This document shows, piece after piece, positions 53,901-63,867 of a stretch of 64,000 bases of DNA (positions are counted from its first letter, which is position 1; the number at the start of each line of letters is the position of its first letter). The translations under genes and the position numbers were made by a program. Origin of the DNA: Cristatella mucedo (Eukaryota > Bryozoa > Phylactolaemata > Cristatellidae); NCBI GenBank assembly GCA_009760855.2, contig WPIO01000002.1, forward strand, positions 13,380,501 to 13,444,500. The letters run 5' to 3'. The notes under the pieces are model-generated. The model was given only the letters and a program-made list of their open reading frames with translations. It had not been told where the DNA came from and made no database searches.

Positions 53901-56900
53901 TGGACCCACATAGGCATCGCTCATGATGTGAGCTTACACCAAGTGCTCAGCAAATGTGACACACGGATGAAGTATAAAGCACACGGCTCGAGGTAAAAGA
54001 GATCCTTTGTGGAACAGCTACACGAGCTATATTCTGAGACAACAATGAATGCTTCCTCTACTCAGGGGGGAAGGTCTGGTCAGGTTGGTGAGAAACTACT
54101 CACGATGTGTGAGCTCCATTTGGGGTCTTCTCTAGCTGAAGCTGCAAATTCCTTCTTAAGCTACAGCTGCCATCGTCTTCCACATCCTCTGTATTCACGG
54201 TAGGACCACCCTCCCCCATCCCGAGAGGTAGGTGGGTTTTACTGCGATCCAAAGCCTAATGGCCAGGGCCATTTACAAACTAAAGGTCTAGCTATCTTTT
54301 GAACAATTACCTACTGAACATGCAAGCTACAAGACAGCAGTAGCTTATCTAGGAAAAAACTGATGCTGCGTGTTGGCAGGAAATATGTCATTATATTTCA
54401 CTCGTGTATGCAAGATGCCAGTTTGCTACACCAATCGCACCGTCGACTAGTCCAAGTGCCTACGAGCACCACAATACTAAGGCCTCGTATCGGAATCAGA
54501 GCATGGCTAGTGGTGCACGAGAGTGTTCATGCAGCAACTTTGGTACTTGTAAAAAGAAATGATCTGATAGGCCTCTTTTGGTCATGCCATTTTCCTTATG
54601 AGAAACGTGCTATCACTGCAAACCCTAAGTGGTGAGACAGGTTAGAACAAGCCTCTAAACCGTCTTTTTATCCACCGTTGGAGAGTAAAGGCTGGCCCAC
54701 TTTGTGACATCGTCTATTGTGGGGCTCTCTGATCTCTCGGAGCTGTCGAGATTTCTTATTTTGGGCCCCGATTTGTGGGCCACGAGCATCGAACGCGAGT
54801 CTTCAAAAAAAGGTTGGCTGATATAACAGTCCCATGTATATAGCGACCGAAGAGCCTTAGCGGCTATCGCCAACGTTTGCAGTGGGCAATCAAGGATCGC
54901 CGACTGCACTGACTCGATCTCACGAGTTGCATTGTACAGAGCAAGCACCTTGCATCCTGGGCTTAGACCCAGGGGTGCTAAGACCCAAAGGCTGTACCTG
55001 ACTCAGTTAAACGCATCGACGACACTGCCTAACACTCCCATCAGCTGTGAGCTCTTATCCAAGCGGTCGGGTGTTACACGGAACGATGCATCTGCTCACA
55101 CTTAAAGGAACTTGTCAAGCTGCTGGTATGCCAGACCCATGATCTCGATGGAGGAGTACTCAGGCTTCTTCGATTAAAAGCAAAGTTTTCAATTTAACTC
55201 AGCTAATTAAATGGAACAAAAGCAAGAGTGAGAGTGAGAGAGAGAGTTGGGTTTTGATATTTCTAAATTTCGCCAGCGCCCTTCAGCTGCTCCAGCGCCG
55301 CGTGTGCAGTATTTGCCATGCCGGCAAGAGGATCAAATCGGCAGCCAACCAATCCTGCTGCCGAGGCACGGCGAGTCGACCTATGCATATGCACGTGTGT
55401 GGACGGTGTATGTGGACGGTGGCTGGCCAGCCGACAGCTCCCTCTGCTGCGCCATGCATACACGGCTGATGCCCACTGATGCCTCGGCGCTGAAGCTCGA
55501 GCTGCGAACACCAATCAGCGAGCAGCCTCAAGAACGCAGAGTGATGCCTGAGCGAGACTCTAGCAGCATCTTAACAAGTGCCCCACAGCAAATCCGCAGC
55601 CTAGCTGTTGCTGGTCTGAACGATATTATCAATAATAATGATGCACTTGATAAAGCGCCATCAGAGAACTCAATCTCTTTCTAGGCGCTTTACATTTTCA
55701 GCAAAGGAAAATGCGATTGAATGGTGAGTAATATCATGCTTGATAAGCAACATAAATAACATTAGGTTAGGAGTGACATGCACAGGGTCAGCATGCAAGT
55801 GCGGTTAGTGGCAGCATGCACAGTGTCTGCATGCATAAGCACACAAAGGACGGATCACAGGGACCCACTAAATGCTGTCCTACATATGTGCGTTTTCAAG
55901 TTCTTTTTAAATGCGGTCAAGTCATTGAATGTTGAGATGCAAGTCGGGAGTGAGTTCTAGGCGTTGGGAGCATACTAACTAAAAACCTGCGCTGGTAGAA
56001 CCCAACAGATTTCCGATCTGTGAGATAGCGAGCATGTGGTGCCGTGCCCGTGATTGCTCGTGCGCACACCGGGCTCGTCGCGTGCCCGGCATGCCTGCCC
56101 GCTCGTGGTCACGTGAGCTCACGTACGCAAAGTCGGCTAGCTGAGGCGAGCAAGCTGGCCTCTCTGCTGACCAGCACAGCCGGCCCATTTCACAAGCGTG
56201 ACAGCACAGTGCTGGGCAGGCTGTGGCAGCAGCTGCGCAAAACGTGCACGAAACGCAAGGCACTACCGCGGCAAAGCGAGCTAGCACACGGGCGGCCGCG
56301 GCACAGCAGGCAGCTGCAGCTGCCTGCTCTCTCACCTTCGTCGCCTGAGCTCTGGTCGCTGCCAGCACCGCCATCGCGCTCGCGAGCTCTCTGCCGTGCC
56401 TGCAGAAGTCGGCCTCCTCGGCGCCTCACTGGTCCAGCTGCTGCCGCAGCCCCGGCTGCCGTGTCGTCGGCTCCATCTGCAGCCTCGGCTTCGGCAGCTC
56501 CGTGAGCCTCCCTCAGCAGCCCTTGTGCAGCAGCAACTGCAGCAGGCAGATGGTACGATGCCGACGTAAAGGAACACTTTCAGGCTGAACGCTGCTGAGC
56601 TTGGCCACAGTGCAACTGGTCAATTCATGCAAGGATGGACAGCAGCATTGTCTGGACACTGACCGGCGTCCCCCGACTCCCCTATAGCCCGGTCGTAGAG
56701 CACTCGCTCGCTCGCAACTCAGGGCGTGACACGTTCGAGTCGTGCAGCGAGCACTCCATTGTAGCCAGCCAGCTGCAAGTGGGCTGCCACGTCTCATCTG
56801 CCCCTATATAAACGAGGCAGTACACTGAGGGGACCTTCACTGCTCTGCTGGTTGAACCCTTACCACGTGACTGATGCGATGCAAGCACTGAATACCGAGT

Positions 56901-58394
56901 TGAGATCCGAGACAGCATGCCCAGGCAAATGTATCGATGGCGGCGATACTATCGCAATACTGCAAGTCGGTGCTACTTTTCCTTTAGTTAAGAAATTACG
57001 GTAAGTAGCCCCTATTATCGACGGGGGTCGAACTGCCCAGACCGATCGTTGTTCTCAGTCTCTCGGGAATGTCCTGGTGATCAATTCAGTCGAAAGCTGC
57101 GGATGGGACAAATATATCTGCATTAAAACTCCCACCATCAAAGCTGGTTTGGTGAAGTGGAGAAGAGTGGTTTCAAAGTCGTTTGAATCCCGATTACATT
57201 TCTAGCTACAGGCAAATATTTAAAGTGTGTACATATAAAAGGCGAGCAGATGAGTATTCTCTGGATACTAGCATATTAACGGTAAGATACTGCAGTCTTG
57301 AGACCAAAAAATGACAAGTTAATCTCCCGGATGCAAGCAGTGAATCCTCTGTGAACTCGGCACATTAAGGATAGTACCGTTGTTTCTGGATATAAAAAAG
57401 TATTAAAGGTGTAGGTATTTATGCCGAATCACATACTGAGTCGAGCAAAGTCGTAGCTATACAATTTGCCACATATAGGGCATGCATGTACAAGAATAAT
57501 AACCGTGACCACATTGATAGCTCTCCTAGTCATTCCGATTCTGTTTACATTGCAAAGCTGGAACCCAAAGTGTGTCGGGGGAGGGAGCAGCATCTAAATC
57601 ATGTATCCATTAGCTGCGGATTGCTTTCACCAAAAAATAGCTTTCATTCGTGGGAAAGGTGATCAACACGTAGCGTGTGCAGGCATACAGCTTATGAACA
57701 TTTTCGCGGAAGAAGCACGTGACATCAGCACCTGCTGACGATATGAGCTGGAATGGAGAGGCTCTGCAGAATCTATATGCCGCCAGGACCTGGCCATATA
57801 TATGCCGCCTGGACCCTATATGTCTCAAGTAAACATCAATATGATCGGGTCTGCAGGCACCCGAATGAAGTCAAGTTCTGCTTCAACCCTGGTTGATGGC
57901 AGTTCGTGGTGAAGGCAGTAGGTTACGCCAATGCTTCAAGTTCAGCTGAAGTGACAGGTCTAAAATCTGTTCACCGCAACAATAAAGAAACGAACCCGCC
58001 GGTAAAGCCTCCTCCTATACGTGGCCCAAAACGCGGATACGATAAGCAAGGCAGCTCCAGGATATAGTTCAGTAATGCAGAAATAAATATATGAATTTAT
58101 ATGCCAGTGTTAAGAGGAATCGTTCCGACGAAGGCACGAAACCGCATCTCTTCCCTCACAGCGACTCGTCCGGCTGCTATCGCCTTTCCTCAGCATTTCT
58201 CCAAGGCACACCGGCCAAAAAATCCAGCAGCTCACTAAGCACACTTGAAATAGCCACGTAGCGGGGCTAACTAAAACATTCGCAAGCGGCATGTAAGATA
58301 CCAACTAACCTCCTTCACTGCGCTTCCATTTATTCAGCAGAAACAGTAAAACGCAAACGATCACTGCGGCGGCGAAGTAAACAGATGGGTCCAT
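43425..58394 (-). CDS. DDRGK1: DDRGK domain-containing protein 1 (UFBP1), complete, 8 exons (span includes introns)
   Basis: Endoplasmic-reticulum membrane protein that recruits the UFM1 ligase UFL1 and is itself a UFMylation substrate; it acts in ER stress response and ER-phagy. Eight exons, all with GT-AG borders and matching phases, give 918 nt (305 residues plus stop; human is 314). Features: N-terminal membrane anchor at residues 5-21, an Ala-rich then basic segment with RRRGG, a Lys/Glu/Arg-rich helical region from about 105 to 195, and a C-terminal winged-helix domain with the name motif DDRGK at 259-263. Lys 263 corresponds to the UFMylated lysine reported in human DDRGK1. The gene is tail to tail with ATP7 and head to head with OSGEPL1. 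A LINE fragment sits in the intron between exons 7 and 8. All exons read without breaks, so it looks functional. Confidence 0.95.
43805..43888. repeat. (GA)n microsatellite
   Basis: About 42 GA units, followed by AGACATA-type repeats to about 43960. In the last DDRGK1 intron. Confidence 0.97.
43966..44950 (+). mobile_element. L2/CR1-like LINE, 5'-truncated, with open reverse-transcriptase C-terminus
   Basis: A 251-codon frame (43971-44726) reads [97 protein letters not shown] and [10 protein letters not shown]. This is the conserved distal half of a non-LTR reverse transcriptase of the L2/CR1 group. The palm motifs lie upstream and are absent. A 3' UTR of about 200 bp follows, ending in the hairpin tail and ATTATTATTA. 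No stop or frameshift, so it is a young insertion; it lies antisense in a DDRGK1 intron. Confidence 0.92.
44950..45080. repeat. AGAC/GAGA-rich simple repeat
   Basis: ATATATAGAAAGAGAGAG and similar units resemble the tract at 43880-43960 on the other side of the LINE, so the LINE seems to have inserted into one simple-repeat tract. Confidence 0.75.
45357..45413 (-). CDS. DDRGK1: DDRGK1 exon 7: [13 protein letters not shown]
   Basis: 19 codons: [19 protein letters not shown], aligned with KVVLLEDLASQVGLRTQ of vertebrates. Acceptor TTTTTCACAG, donor CAG|GTAAGG, phase 0. Confidence 0.93.
45607..45645 (-). CDS. DDRGK1: DDRGK1 exon 6: 13-codon mini-exon
   Basis: A 39-nt exon reading [13 protein letters not shown], the start of the winged-helix region. 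Acceptor GCGTTTTAG, donor AAG|GTGAGT, phase 0. Only 95 bp of intron separate it from exon 5. Confidence 0.9.
45741..45866 (-). CDS. DDRGK1: DDRGK1 exon 5: [11 protein letters not shown] segment
   Basis: Acceptor TATCCGCTAG, donor TCG|GTAAGG. It reads [20 protein letters not shown], then [14 protein letters not shown], matching the HEEYLKLKEAFVVEEEG region of vertebrates, close to the UFM1/UFL1-binding part. 42 codons, phase 0. Confidence 0.93.
45877..45905. repeat. (TCAA)n microsatellite
   Basis: Seven TCAA units, 10 bp upstream of the DDRGK1 exon 5 acceptor. Confidence 0.95.
46287..46722 (+). mobile_element. One-armed relative of the 9.4-kb foldback element
   Basis: GAAATGGGATCTGAAGTTTT, AACAAATTT.ATCTCTGCA, GTTGAGGCCCATGCG, TAGCTCGGCCACTACTTGA and TGATTTCGGTCGGAT follow the left arm and loop of 9446-9875 in order. 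No inverted second arm is seen downstream. Confidence 0.78.
47975..48076 (-). CDS. DDRGK1: DDRGK1 exon 4: charged helical region
   Basis: Acceptor TGCACTTCAG, donor AAG|GTGAGC. 34 codons, mostly Glu, Lys, Arg, Gln ([20 protein letters not shown] at the start). It predicts a long single helix or coiled coil. Phase 0 at both ends. Confidence 0.9.
48081..50916. other. DDRGK1 intron 3 stretch, largely without features
   Basis: No recognisable coding frame. A weak SINE-like piece (TTGTTGGTTCAACTTCCAA) lies near 49755. Otherwise unique sequence. Confidence 0.5.
50917..50947. repeat. (CA)n microsatellite
   Basis: About 15 CA units directly attached to the tail of the next SINE B copy. Confidence 0.96.
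50948..51075 (-). mobile_element. SINE B copy (minus)
   Basis: AGATAAGCCTTAATGGCTAT body, CAAACCCACGACCTGGATCG box, AGCACCTTACCTCCTGGG head. The tail has been replaced by the (CA)n run. Confidence 0.85.
52196..52302 (-). CDS. DDRGK1: DDRGK1 exon 3: GKIGAKK segment
   Basis: Acceptor CACTTTGTAG, donor GAG|GTAAAG. It reads [20 protein letters not shown], then [16 protein letters not shown], the strongly conserved entry to the helical region. Phase 1 in, phase 0 out. Confidence 0.92.
52798..53770 (-). mobile_element. L2/CR1-like LINE 3' half (minus), degenerate
   Basis: AATAATAATAAAAAAATTAA end, CTGAGTCTCTTTCTAGGCAC tail, then antisense thumb, VHIL..., and at about 53730 the complement of [14 protein letters not shown]. 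Same extent as the 44-kb copy but with stops. In DDRGK1 intron 2. Confidence 0.85.
54832..54985 (-). mobile_element. SINE B copy (minus), degenerate
   Basis: ATATAGCGACCGAAGAGCCT, TAGCGGCTATCGCC, GGGCAATCAAGGATCGCC; the box is disrupted (ACTCGATCTCACGAGTTGC); duplicated AGACCCA at the end. Confidence 0.75.
55622..55985 (-). mobile_element. L2/CR1-like LINE 3' fragment (minus)
   Basis: AATAATAATGATGCACTTGA, GATAAAGCGCCATCAGAGAA, TTTCTAGGCGCTTTACATTT, then antisense thumb ending at GCGTTGGGAGCATAC (YAPNA). 5'-truncated at about 55985. Confidence 0.88.
56336..56536 (-). CDS. DDRGK1: DDRGK1 exon 2: Ala-rich and basic region
   Basis: Acceptor CTGCCTGCTGCAG, donor GAAG|GTGAGA. An alanine/glycine/acid-rich segment is followed by [20 protein letters not shown] and SDQSSGDE, which matches the RRR...RLQAQRRAQR region of vertebrate DDRGK1. 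Phase 1 at both ends. The opposite-strand ORFs here are shadows. Confidence 0.85.
56690..56825 (+). mobile_element. SINE B copy (plus), degenerate
   Basis: TAGCCCGGTCGTAGAGCACT head, CACGTTCGAGTCGTGCAGC box, CCTATATAAACGAGGCAGTA tail, upstream of DDRGK1 exon 2. Confidence 0.65.
56930..58100. other. DDRGK1 intron 1, no recognised feature
   Basis: Unique A+T-rich sequence; no homology seen on either strand. Confidence 0.55.
58310..58394 (-). CDS. DDRGK1: DDRGK1 exon 1: start codon and membrane anchor
   Basis: ATG at 58394-58392. It reads [20 protein letters not shown], then NKWKRSEG, a signal anchor like that of other DDRGK1 proteins. The donor is AG|GTTAGT. Ends in phase 1. Confidence 0.9.
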
Positions 58395-58758
58395 AGCTGC
58401 CAGCCAGCAAGGTTAAGGTCGGATTAGTAGAAACACCGGAAGCAGAGAGTATGTAATTTCCTAAAGTGTAACCTAATTTTCTAGTGTTTTAATTCTCATA
58501 TAAATATATTAAAAAGAAATAATTGTTGTGATTTTTTACTATGCAAATTCATATGGACCACGAGACTTTAGCTTGGCGCTTTGTTTACTGAGAACATAGA
58601 TACCAAGGGTTGATTGGACAGGATTGGGTAACAGATAAGCGGTGTTACTAACAAAATGACCTTGACCCCAAGCGCCATGTGCGCTACTTCCTGAGCAGCT
58701 CTTGCTACTGCTGGTAGTCGTGCCTGTCATTAGTGCTTGCGTTGGTTCGCCGCGTACG
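58395..58758. promoter_or_regulatory. Probable bidirectional promoter, DDRGK1 / OSGEPL1
   Basis: About 364 bp between the two inferred start codons on opposite strands. It has an A+T-rich part (58460-58540) beside DDRGK1 and a mixed part beside OSGEPL1. TGACCTTGA at 58657-58665 is the reverse complement of TCAAGGTCA, the extended half-site bound by ERR/SF-1 type nuclear receptors. The same 9-mer also occurs in an ATP7 intron near 4217, so chance is possible. No convincing TATA box was found. Confidence 0.5.
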
Positions 58759-58855
58759 ATGACTGTTCTTGAAAAACCCGTCAAGATCTGTAGGATGATT
58801 TTAAAGTGCGTACGTCATTACTCATCTAAAATTCACGATTGGCGCGCTGGCGAAA
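58759..58855 (+). CDS. OSGEPL1: OSGEPL1 candidate exon 1 with start codon
   Basis: An ATG at 58759 begins [20 protein letters not shown], then [12 protein letters not shown], with a basic, Ser/Tyr-containing stretch typical of mitochondrial presequences. An internal ATG at 58792 could be the real start. The donor AAA|GTAAGC leaves phase 1, which exon 2 needs. The frame stays open to 59112, so the exon end is not certain. Confidence 0.45.
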
Positions 58856-61800
58856 GTAAGCTGAAGAATTTTCTGCAGTCTTTTGCAGCCCGTCCTGAGT
58901 CTACTACAAACCGGCTCTGGCGTGTGGTGAGCTCATTTCTTGCTAAAAATTACTGTAGCGCTGACCGCTCGAAATCAGTCTCAGGTTATGCTTCTGCCGA
59001 CAAGTTTTATTCGCGGGTCTGTATGTTAAGAGCATTAGTAACCTGTCATAATCTCAGGCCTTCTTATTTGTGTTGCTATCTACTTACACGCAATCTAAGG
59101 AAAATAGTATGATAACGGAAAAACTTTCAGATAAGCAGATGGTCTCATGGGGGGGCTTTGAATGAACTCGTCTATATGACCAGTGTGAGCGTGCGTTTTG
59201 TCTATGGCTATCTTGTGCGTACCTGCTTGTGCTTGATGCTGCTTACTATAACGATAGTATAATTCATCTGTATAGCGCCCTAAGAGAACTTCGTCTCTAT
59301 TCAGGCGCTTAACAAGTGCCACTGGGCTCTAGCCCACGACGTCAGCCATCAAATGCATTCACGATGCCTGCCTGCCTGCCTATCAATCGATATTAGCATG
59401 AGGCACACGAGGTTCTTCTGTCTGTCGTATACATGTCGAATATCTTATCTCCAGAACAATTTTCTCTCTAGAGGGATTCTAGAATACGCGATCCAGGTTT
59501 CTAGGTGGCTTCTTTTCGTTCCTGTCTTTTCTGTTTTGGAATCCCTGCAAAGCATGGCTTTCTAAAGCAGCCAAGTCTTTGTATGGTAGAGCTTGAGTGG
59601 GCTTTATTGCTGCTTGTGGGCCGTAAGCGCTTTGGTGGCACTTTGGCATTGAGCTATAATTGGAGGGCAACAAAGTCTCGCTCATAGACAGATATATTGA
59701 ACGTGGATGTGTGCCACAGACATTTTCTAGTCTTCCAACGTCCGACCTTGTCGTGCGATGCACGAAGCCAATGTTATGCCATAGCTACCTCTGCCCATCG
59801 GCCTTTTTAGTGATGTTCATTGAATCTCAAGTATATTTATAGGGATGTACAGAGGTTTGCATGCATGAAATTTCGATCCATAAGTTAAAGACATGTGTTC
59901 CTAGGTGTGCAGGACACATTTTAGGCCTTACTGTTCTTAGTTCATGACGTTGCATACAAGTGCTTGTACTTTTGACTAAATGAGAGTTTTAGGAATACAA
60001 CAGACAGTATGCCCATATTACTGCACACTAAGCCGTGCAATAGATGCCGTACTACTCATGACTTTATAAATGCATGATCTTTCGATGTATAATTTGAGTC
60101 TCTTTGGGTCAGTAAGTCAGTGGCTGGGATGATCGTAGCTTAGGGTATGCTGCCAAAACGGTTTGCATCCACCTAAGGCAGATGTAGCTCTCCTTAGGCA
60201 GTTTTTGAAAACCTTTGTCATGGCCATGATGGATAGTGCTATCGATGTGTGTCTAAAAATGGTGGGATGATAAGTTGCCCACATGAATGACAGTCATCGA
60301 ATTCTGGTTTCGTTGCTGTGCCACACGTGGGCAACATCTGCATCCTACTGTGGTTTGTAAGGTTTTTTGTATGCACTGTCTTGACTTTATCCCCTATTAT
60401 ATACTAGAATAGATAGAAAATTTTTGCTGGTTTACCATGACCTCAAGGAAAGTTCCTCACTCTGCTTTCCTTTCGCACAGTCTTAGCACTAATAAGTATC
60501 ACTTACCTTATAGCATACCACATACAGTATAGCTTGGTTTGCTGCTTTAGTTTGATCCCAACTTTTCGTTGGGCTCACTTAGTTAGACCCCAGCGCCAAT
60601 GAAATTGTTCGGGAAACGAGTACTCAAATCGTTGGGCATTGCTGAAGCACACTTAACATTAACCAATTACATTTTGTCGGGGATCTTGGTTCATGAATTC
60701 CTTTAATTTTAGCCTCGTCCATGTCCTATTGTAGCACATGCGGTTGCCCATGCGTTTTGTCTCCATATTTTGCACTATCAGAGGTTTCGTGTACTGCATG
60801 TGATGATGTTTATACGGTTCTCTTAAACAGTTGTTGGCTGCACAGAAGCTGTCGCCTCGCCAGCGTCCTGCAGACATCGGCGGCTTGTACTTGGCATTGA
60901 AAGTAGCTGCGATGACACCGGTGCAGCTATAGTTGATGACCAAGGTCACATACTTGGTGAAGCTCTGCACAGCCAGACAGAAACTCATACTGAGTAAGTG
61001 CATTTTGTGTGCAAGAAAAATTGATTTTCTTGTGAAAGTTTGTCATGGTGTGGCGTTTGCTTTGCCTCACAGGTAAATTGTATCTGATAAGACTTTATAG
61101 TTAGTATTGGTACACAGAGTGCTTGTAAATCATGAGGATGGGTTTTGCGCACATGGCACAGTGTAAACCGCATGCCCAGTAGTTTCTAGAATCGAGTACA
61201 TCGATCTAAATTCACAAGAGCTCCGTTGTTTGTCTGTCTTACTGTCCGTAGTTGGTGTCTTTTTGTCGGATACACTAGGCAAATAACTTGGCCACTGCTG
61301 ACGTACTCCGAGAAAATCTGTGCTCGGCAAATTGGTTTTCTGACTAGGAACAACACCTAAGACCATGAACACGAGAATTATGTCATGTCTGTGAGCTTTG
61401 GTTGAAAAGTGGGAAGTCTCACGGCCTAATTCTTTTTTGATAACCATCTTTTGCAGTGGTAAAACTTTGCAATAAGTAGCATTAGGTCCACTACAACTGC
61501 CACGAGCTGTTTTGCAATTGTCAATGACACTGTACTAGCTGGTGAAACCTGGATACGAAATTGCTCTGCACACGTCCCTTGAATACGGCTCACCAATTCG
61601 ACAGCTAATCTTATTTGCATGTTTTTGTGTGTGTAGGATAATATATTCGATATTGCTTTTGAGAGCGATTTCCATTCTCCATTGCATCCTTTGCATGCAG
61701 CCTGCTTGTCATTGACTGTAGATTTGTTCATGCCTTTGCTGAATGGCCGGTTTAGTTGTATATTGTCCTGCAGCTAGCTTTTTGGTGCCATCATTAATAG

Positions 61801-62714
61801 CTCAGAGATAATGTTATTTGTGTGCCAGGCTCGTTGCAGCATTTAGTGATCAGGTAGGTAGCCCGTTTATTCATCTGTAGTCCCTCTGTTTTTAGTGATT
61901 GCACTGGCTGTCTCATTACATGTCTGTGGTGCCTCCTCATTTACTGCTGTTCCAGAAAAGCCTGTTATTAGTATCGAATAGCCAGTTTTGGTGTTCTTTG
62001 TTTTAGAATGGGCGGTATTATACCAGTTGTTGCTCGTGATATGCATAAACTTGCAATCGATGCTGTGGTCACGGAAGCACTGAGGCAAGCTGGCAAAACG
62101 ATCAATGTAAGCCGCTGTTCATAGCCTGGGAGTTTAATTAATTGACGGTTTTTTCTTTATTTTGCAGTCTAGTTTGCTGAGTTTGCCTCATTTAGAAAAT
62201 CAAGGAATCAATAATTTTGTCTTATGTTGGTCATGTGATCTTGAATGATGCAAAATAATTTTGTTGCTGTCAGGGACTCATCACTCATCTTATGTTCGGA
62301 TGCTTTTCTCCATTATGATTTTTGTTGGGTTATTTTCCACCTGACTTTAAAATTGCTTAGTGAAAACTTGGAATAGGATTGCCATGCAGCCCATTAGTAT
62401 TTGTTGCATGTGGCCTTGCTATCGAATAGTGTGTGGTCTTCTATATTATTTCTATTGCGCCGAGCTAGTTTGGCCCAGTGGTAAAGGTGCTTGCCTCGAG
62501 CCAAGGTCAAGGTGAATGTATTTAATGATCGAGGTCATGAGGTCTAGCCCCGCTACATATGTGAAGGGCCTGTGCAGATGCAGTCTAGCTGTAATCTGCA
62601 GCTTTTTTTTGCATCTCAGGATCTTGATGCAGTGGCAACTACTGTGGAGCCGGGACTGACTCTGTCACTGCTCGTTGGATTGAACTATACGAAACAGCTT
62701 CTGGCCCAAAGCAG
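58759..62714 (+). CDS. OSGEPL1: OSGEPL1 (mitochondrial TsaD/Qri7 family t6A synthase), 5' part; continues beyond right edge
   Basis: Transfers threonylcarbamoyl to A37 of ANN-decoding mitochondrial tRNAs. Exons at 60831-60993, 62007-62106 and 62620-62714 carry family signatures: [19 protein letters not shown], then [20 protein letters not shown], then [20 protein letters not shown]. They resemble human OSGEPL1 more than cytosolic OSGEP. Exon 1 (58759-58855) is inferred from phase and a mitochondrial-looking N-terminus. The metal-binding HxxxH exon and all later parts are not in the window. One possible extra exon lies at 63620-63756. Confidence 0.9.
59258..59360 (-). mobile_element. SINE A copy (minus), tail and box
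   Basis: AATTCATCTGTATAGCGCCC, AACTTCGTCTCTATTCAGGC, GGGCTCTAGCCCACGACG. The head is not clear. Confidence 0.75.
59361..60820. other. OSGEPL1 intron 1, no recognised feature
   Basis: No repeats of the families above and no convincing coding frame. Confidence 0.5.
60831..60993 (+). CDS. OSGEPL1: OSGEPL1 exon 2: GIESSCDDT signature
   Basis: Likely acceptor TCTTAAACAG, good donor GA|GTAAGT. An Arg/Ala/Ser-rich lead is followed by [20 protein letters not shown] and [21 protein letters not shown](T/S)SCDDT is the family nucleotide-binding signature. A stop upstream in frame (60824) shows that an earlier exon must supply the start. Confidence 0.9.
62007..62106 (+). CDS. OSGEPL1: OSGEPL1 exon 3: GGIIP segment
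   Basis: Acceptor TCTTTGTTTTAG, donor AAT|GTAAGC. It reads [20 protein letters not shown], then [13 protein letters not shown], aligned with TGGIVPPAAQQLHRENI. The residue usually H before the last segment is conserved as H in DMHK. Phase 2 in, phase 0 out. Confidence 0.93.
62458..62605 (+). mobile_element. SINE A copy (plus)
   Basis: GCCGAGCTAGTTTGGCCCAG head, GAGGTCTAGCCCC box, GTGAAGGGCCTGTGCAGATG tail start. It ends within 15 bp of the OSGEPL1 exon 4 acceptor pyrimidine tract. Confidence 0.8.
62620..62714 (+). CDS. OSGEPL1: OSGEPL1 exon 4: ATTVEPGL segment
   Basis: Acceptor TTTTTTTTGCATCTCAG, donor CAG|GTAGTG. It reads [20 protein letters not shown], then [11 protein letters not shown], matching VATTVKPGLALSLGVGLSF of vertebrates. 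Ends in phase 2; the next conserved block (HHMEAHA) is not visible to the right. Confidence 0.92.
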
Positions 62715-63269
62715 GTAGTGAAAGAAAGTTAAAGTAGGCAAGATAAGCATCTCTTTCTTTGTGTGAACATGCAGACTATAAAAGATATTTGACAGCTGAT
62801 GGCCGACAGCATAACTTGATTACCTTTTCTGCTGTGTTATGCAGTATGTTACTTTGCATTTAGAATGTCTTAGCACTCTGCTCAGTAACCGTGATCTAGC
62901 TTTGATCAGGTTATTTAGGTAGTGCTGTTGTGCAATTTACCATCGCGTTGCCTGTGGTAGTTAAGTCCGGAGCATTGCAGCCTTCTCCATAGCTGTTCTT
63001 TTAGATGGCTACATGCAGTGACACCGTGTTGACCTATCTCATTTGCTTTTATGCTATTTTGTCGGATTCATACTACTCAATGAGGCTGGTGTCACATCAA
63101 ATCATGTGACACCTGGTAGCCAAGCTGCTATGCCTTTTGTCATTTTTTTTATCTTGTCGTTAGTACATGCAAAATAGAGGCTGATAAAATTGGTATGCAG
63201 CCATCAGTAAACGCCAACTAGCATGTGCCATCTAGGACTTTGCATGCTGAGCCAGTTTCAGGCTTTTTT

Positions 63270-63440
63270 CGCATGGTGCATGGGTCTTTCCTGGAGGTAA
63301 GGTGCTCACAGTTCACGACTGAGTTTGTTGGTTTGAGTCCTGCACCATGCACTTCTTTATTGCTCACTGCAAGCAGGATGGATAGCTGCTAAGGCCCCTC
63401 TGCTGCTATTTAAATGAGGCTGTTGAATCAGCTAACCTAT
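63270..63440 (+). mobile_element. SINE B copy (plus)
   Basis: GGAGGTAAGGTGCTCACAGT head, TTGGTTTGAGTCCTGCACC box, TTTATTGCTCACTGCAAGC body, GAGGCTGTTGAATCAGC tail. Confidence 0.86.
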
Positions 63441-63619
63441 ACTTTTACTCCTGTGTGAAATGCGGACACTAAGCAAGATTATCCGTCTATTTGTTTGCCA
63501 ACCAATTACAAAAACAAGTTCTTTAGATGAATTTGGAGTAGCTCAGTATACCAAATGATACCATATCTACCATATATGCACCTGAATTAAACTTTACGGC
63601 ATTAGCTCTGTTGATTAGA

Positions 63620-63756
63620 AAAAGGCACCAGCCTGAAGATCAAGTAAATGCTGATGTGCATTCCGACCTGGAATGTGTACCACCACCACGGCCTAGACCT
63701 GATTTTGAGTTGCCTTCGTTGAGAAGGTCGAGCGATATTGTATCAGTTCTGTGTTG
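63620..63756 (+). CDS. Possible OSGEPL1 insertion exon (unconfirmed)
   Basis: After an acceptor-like TTGATTAG, an open stretch in the phase left by exon 4 reads RKRHQPEDQVNADVHSDLEC, then VPPPRPRPDFELPSLRR, up to a weak donor AG|GTCGAG. It does not resemble the expected next segment of OSGEPL1. It may be an insertion, another gene's exon, or chance. Confidence 0.22.
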
Positions 63757-63867
63757 CAGTGGGAATTTTTTATGGAGTACATATATCTTTATACAGTTGT
63801 ATTCACTTAGATATATGCATGCACATGCAGTGCATACTTTGTTTGCCTCTTATGCATCTGCACTCCC

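Noticed and set aside
55247-55684. 145-codon plus-strand frame in DDRGK1 intron 2
   Set aside because: Runs into a LINE tail, and no protein family is recognised.
56044-56505. 153-codon plus-strand frame
   Set aside because: Antisense to DDRGK1 exon 2, whose minus-strand reading matches the family and has splice sites in phase.
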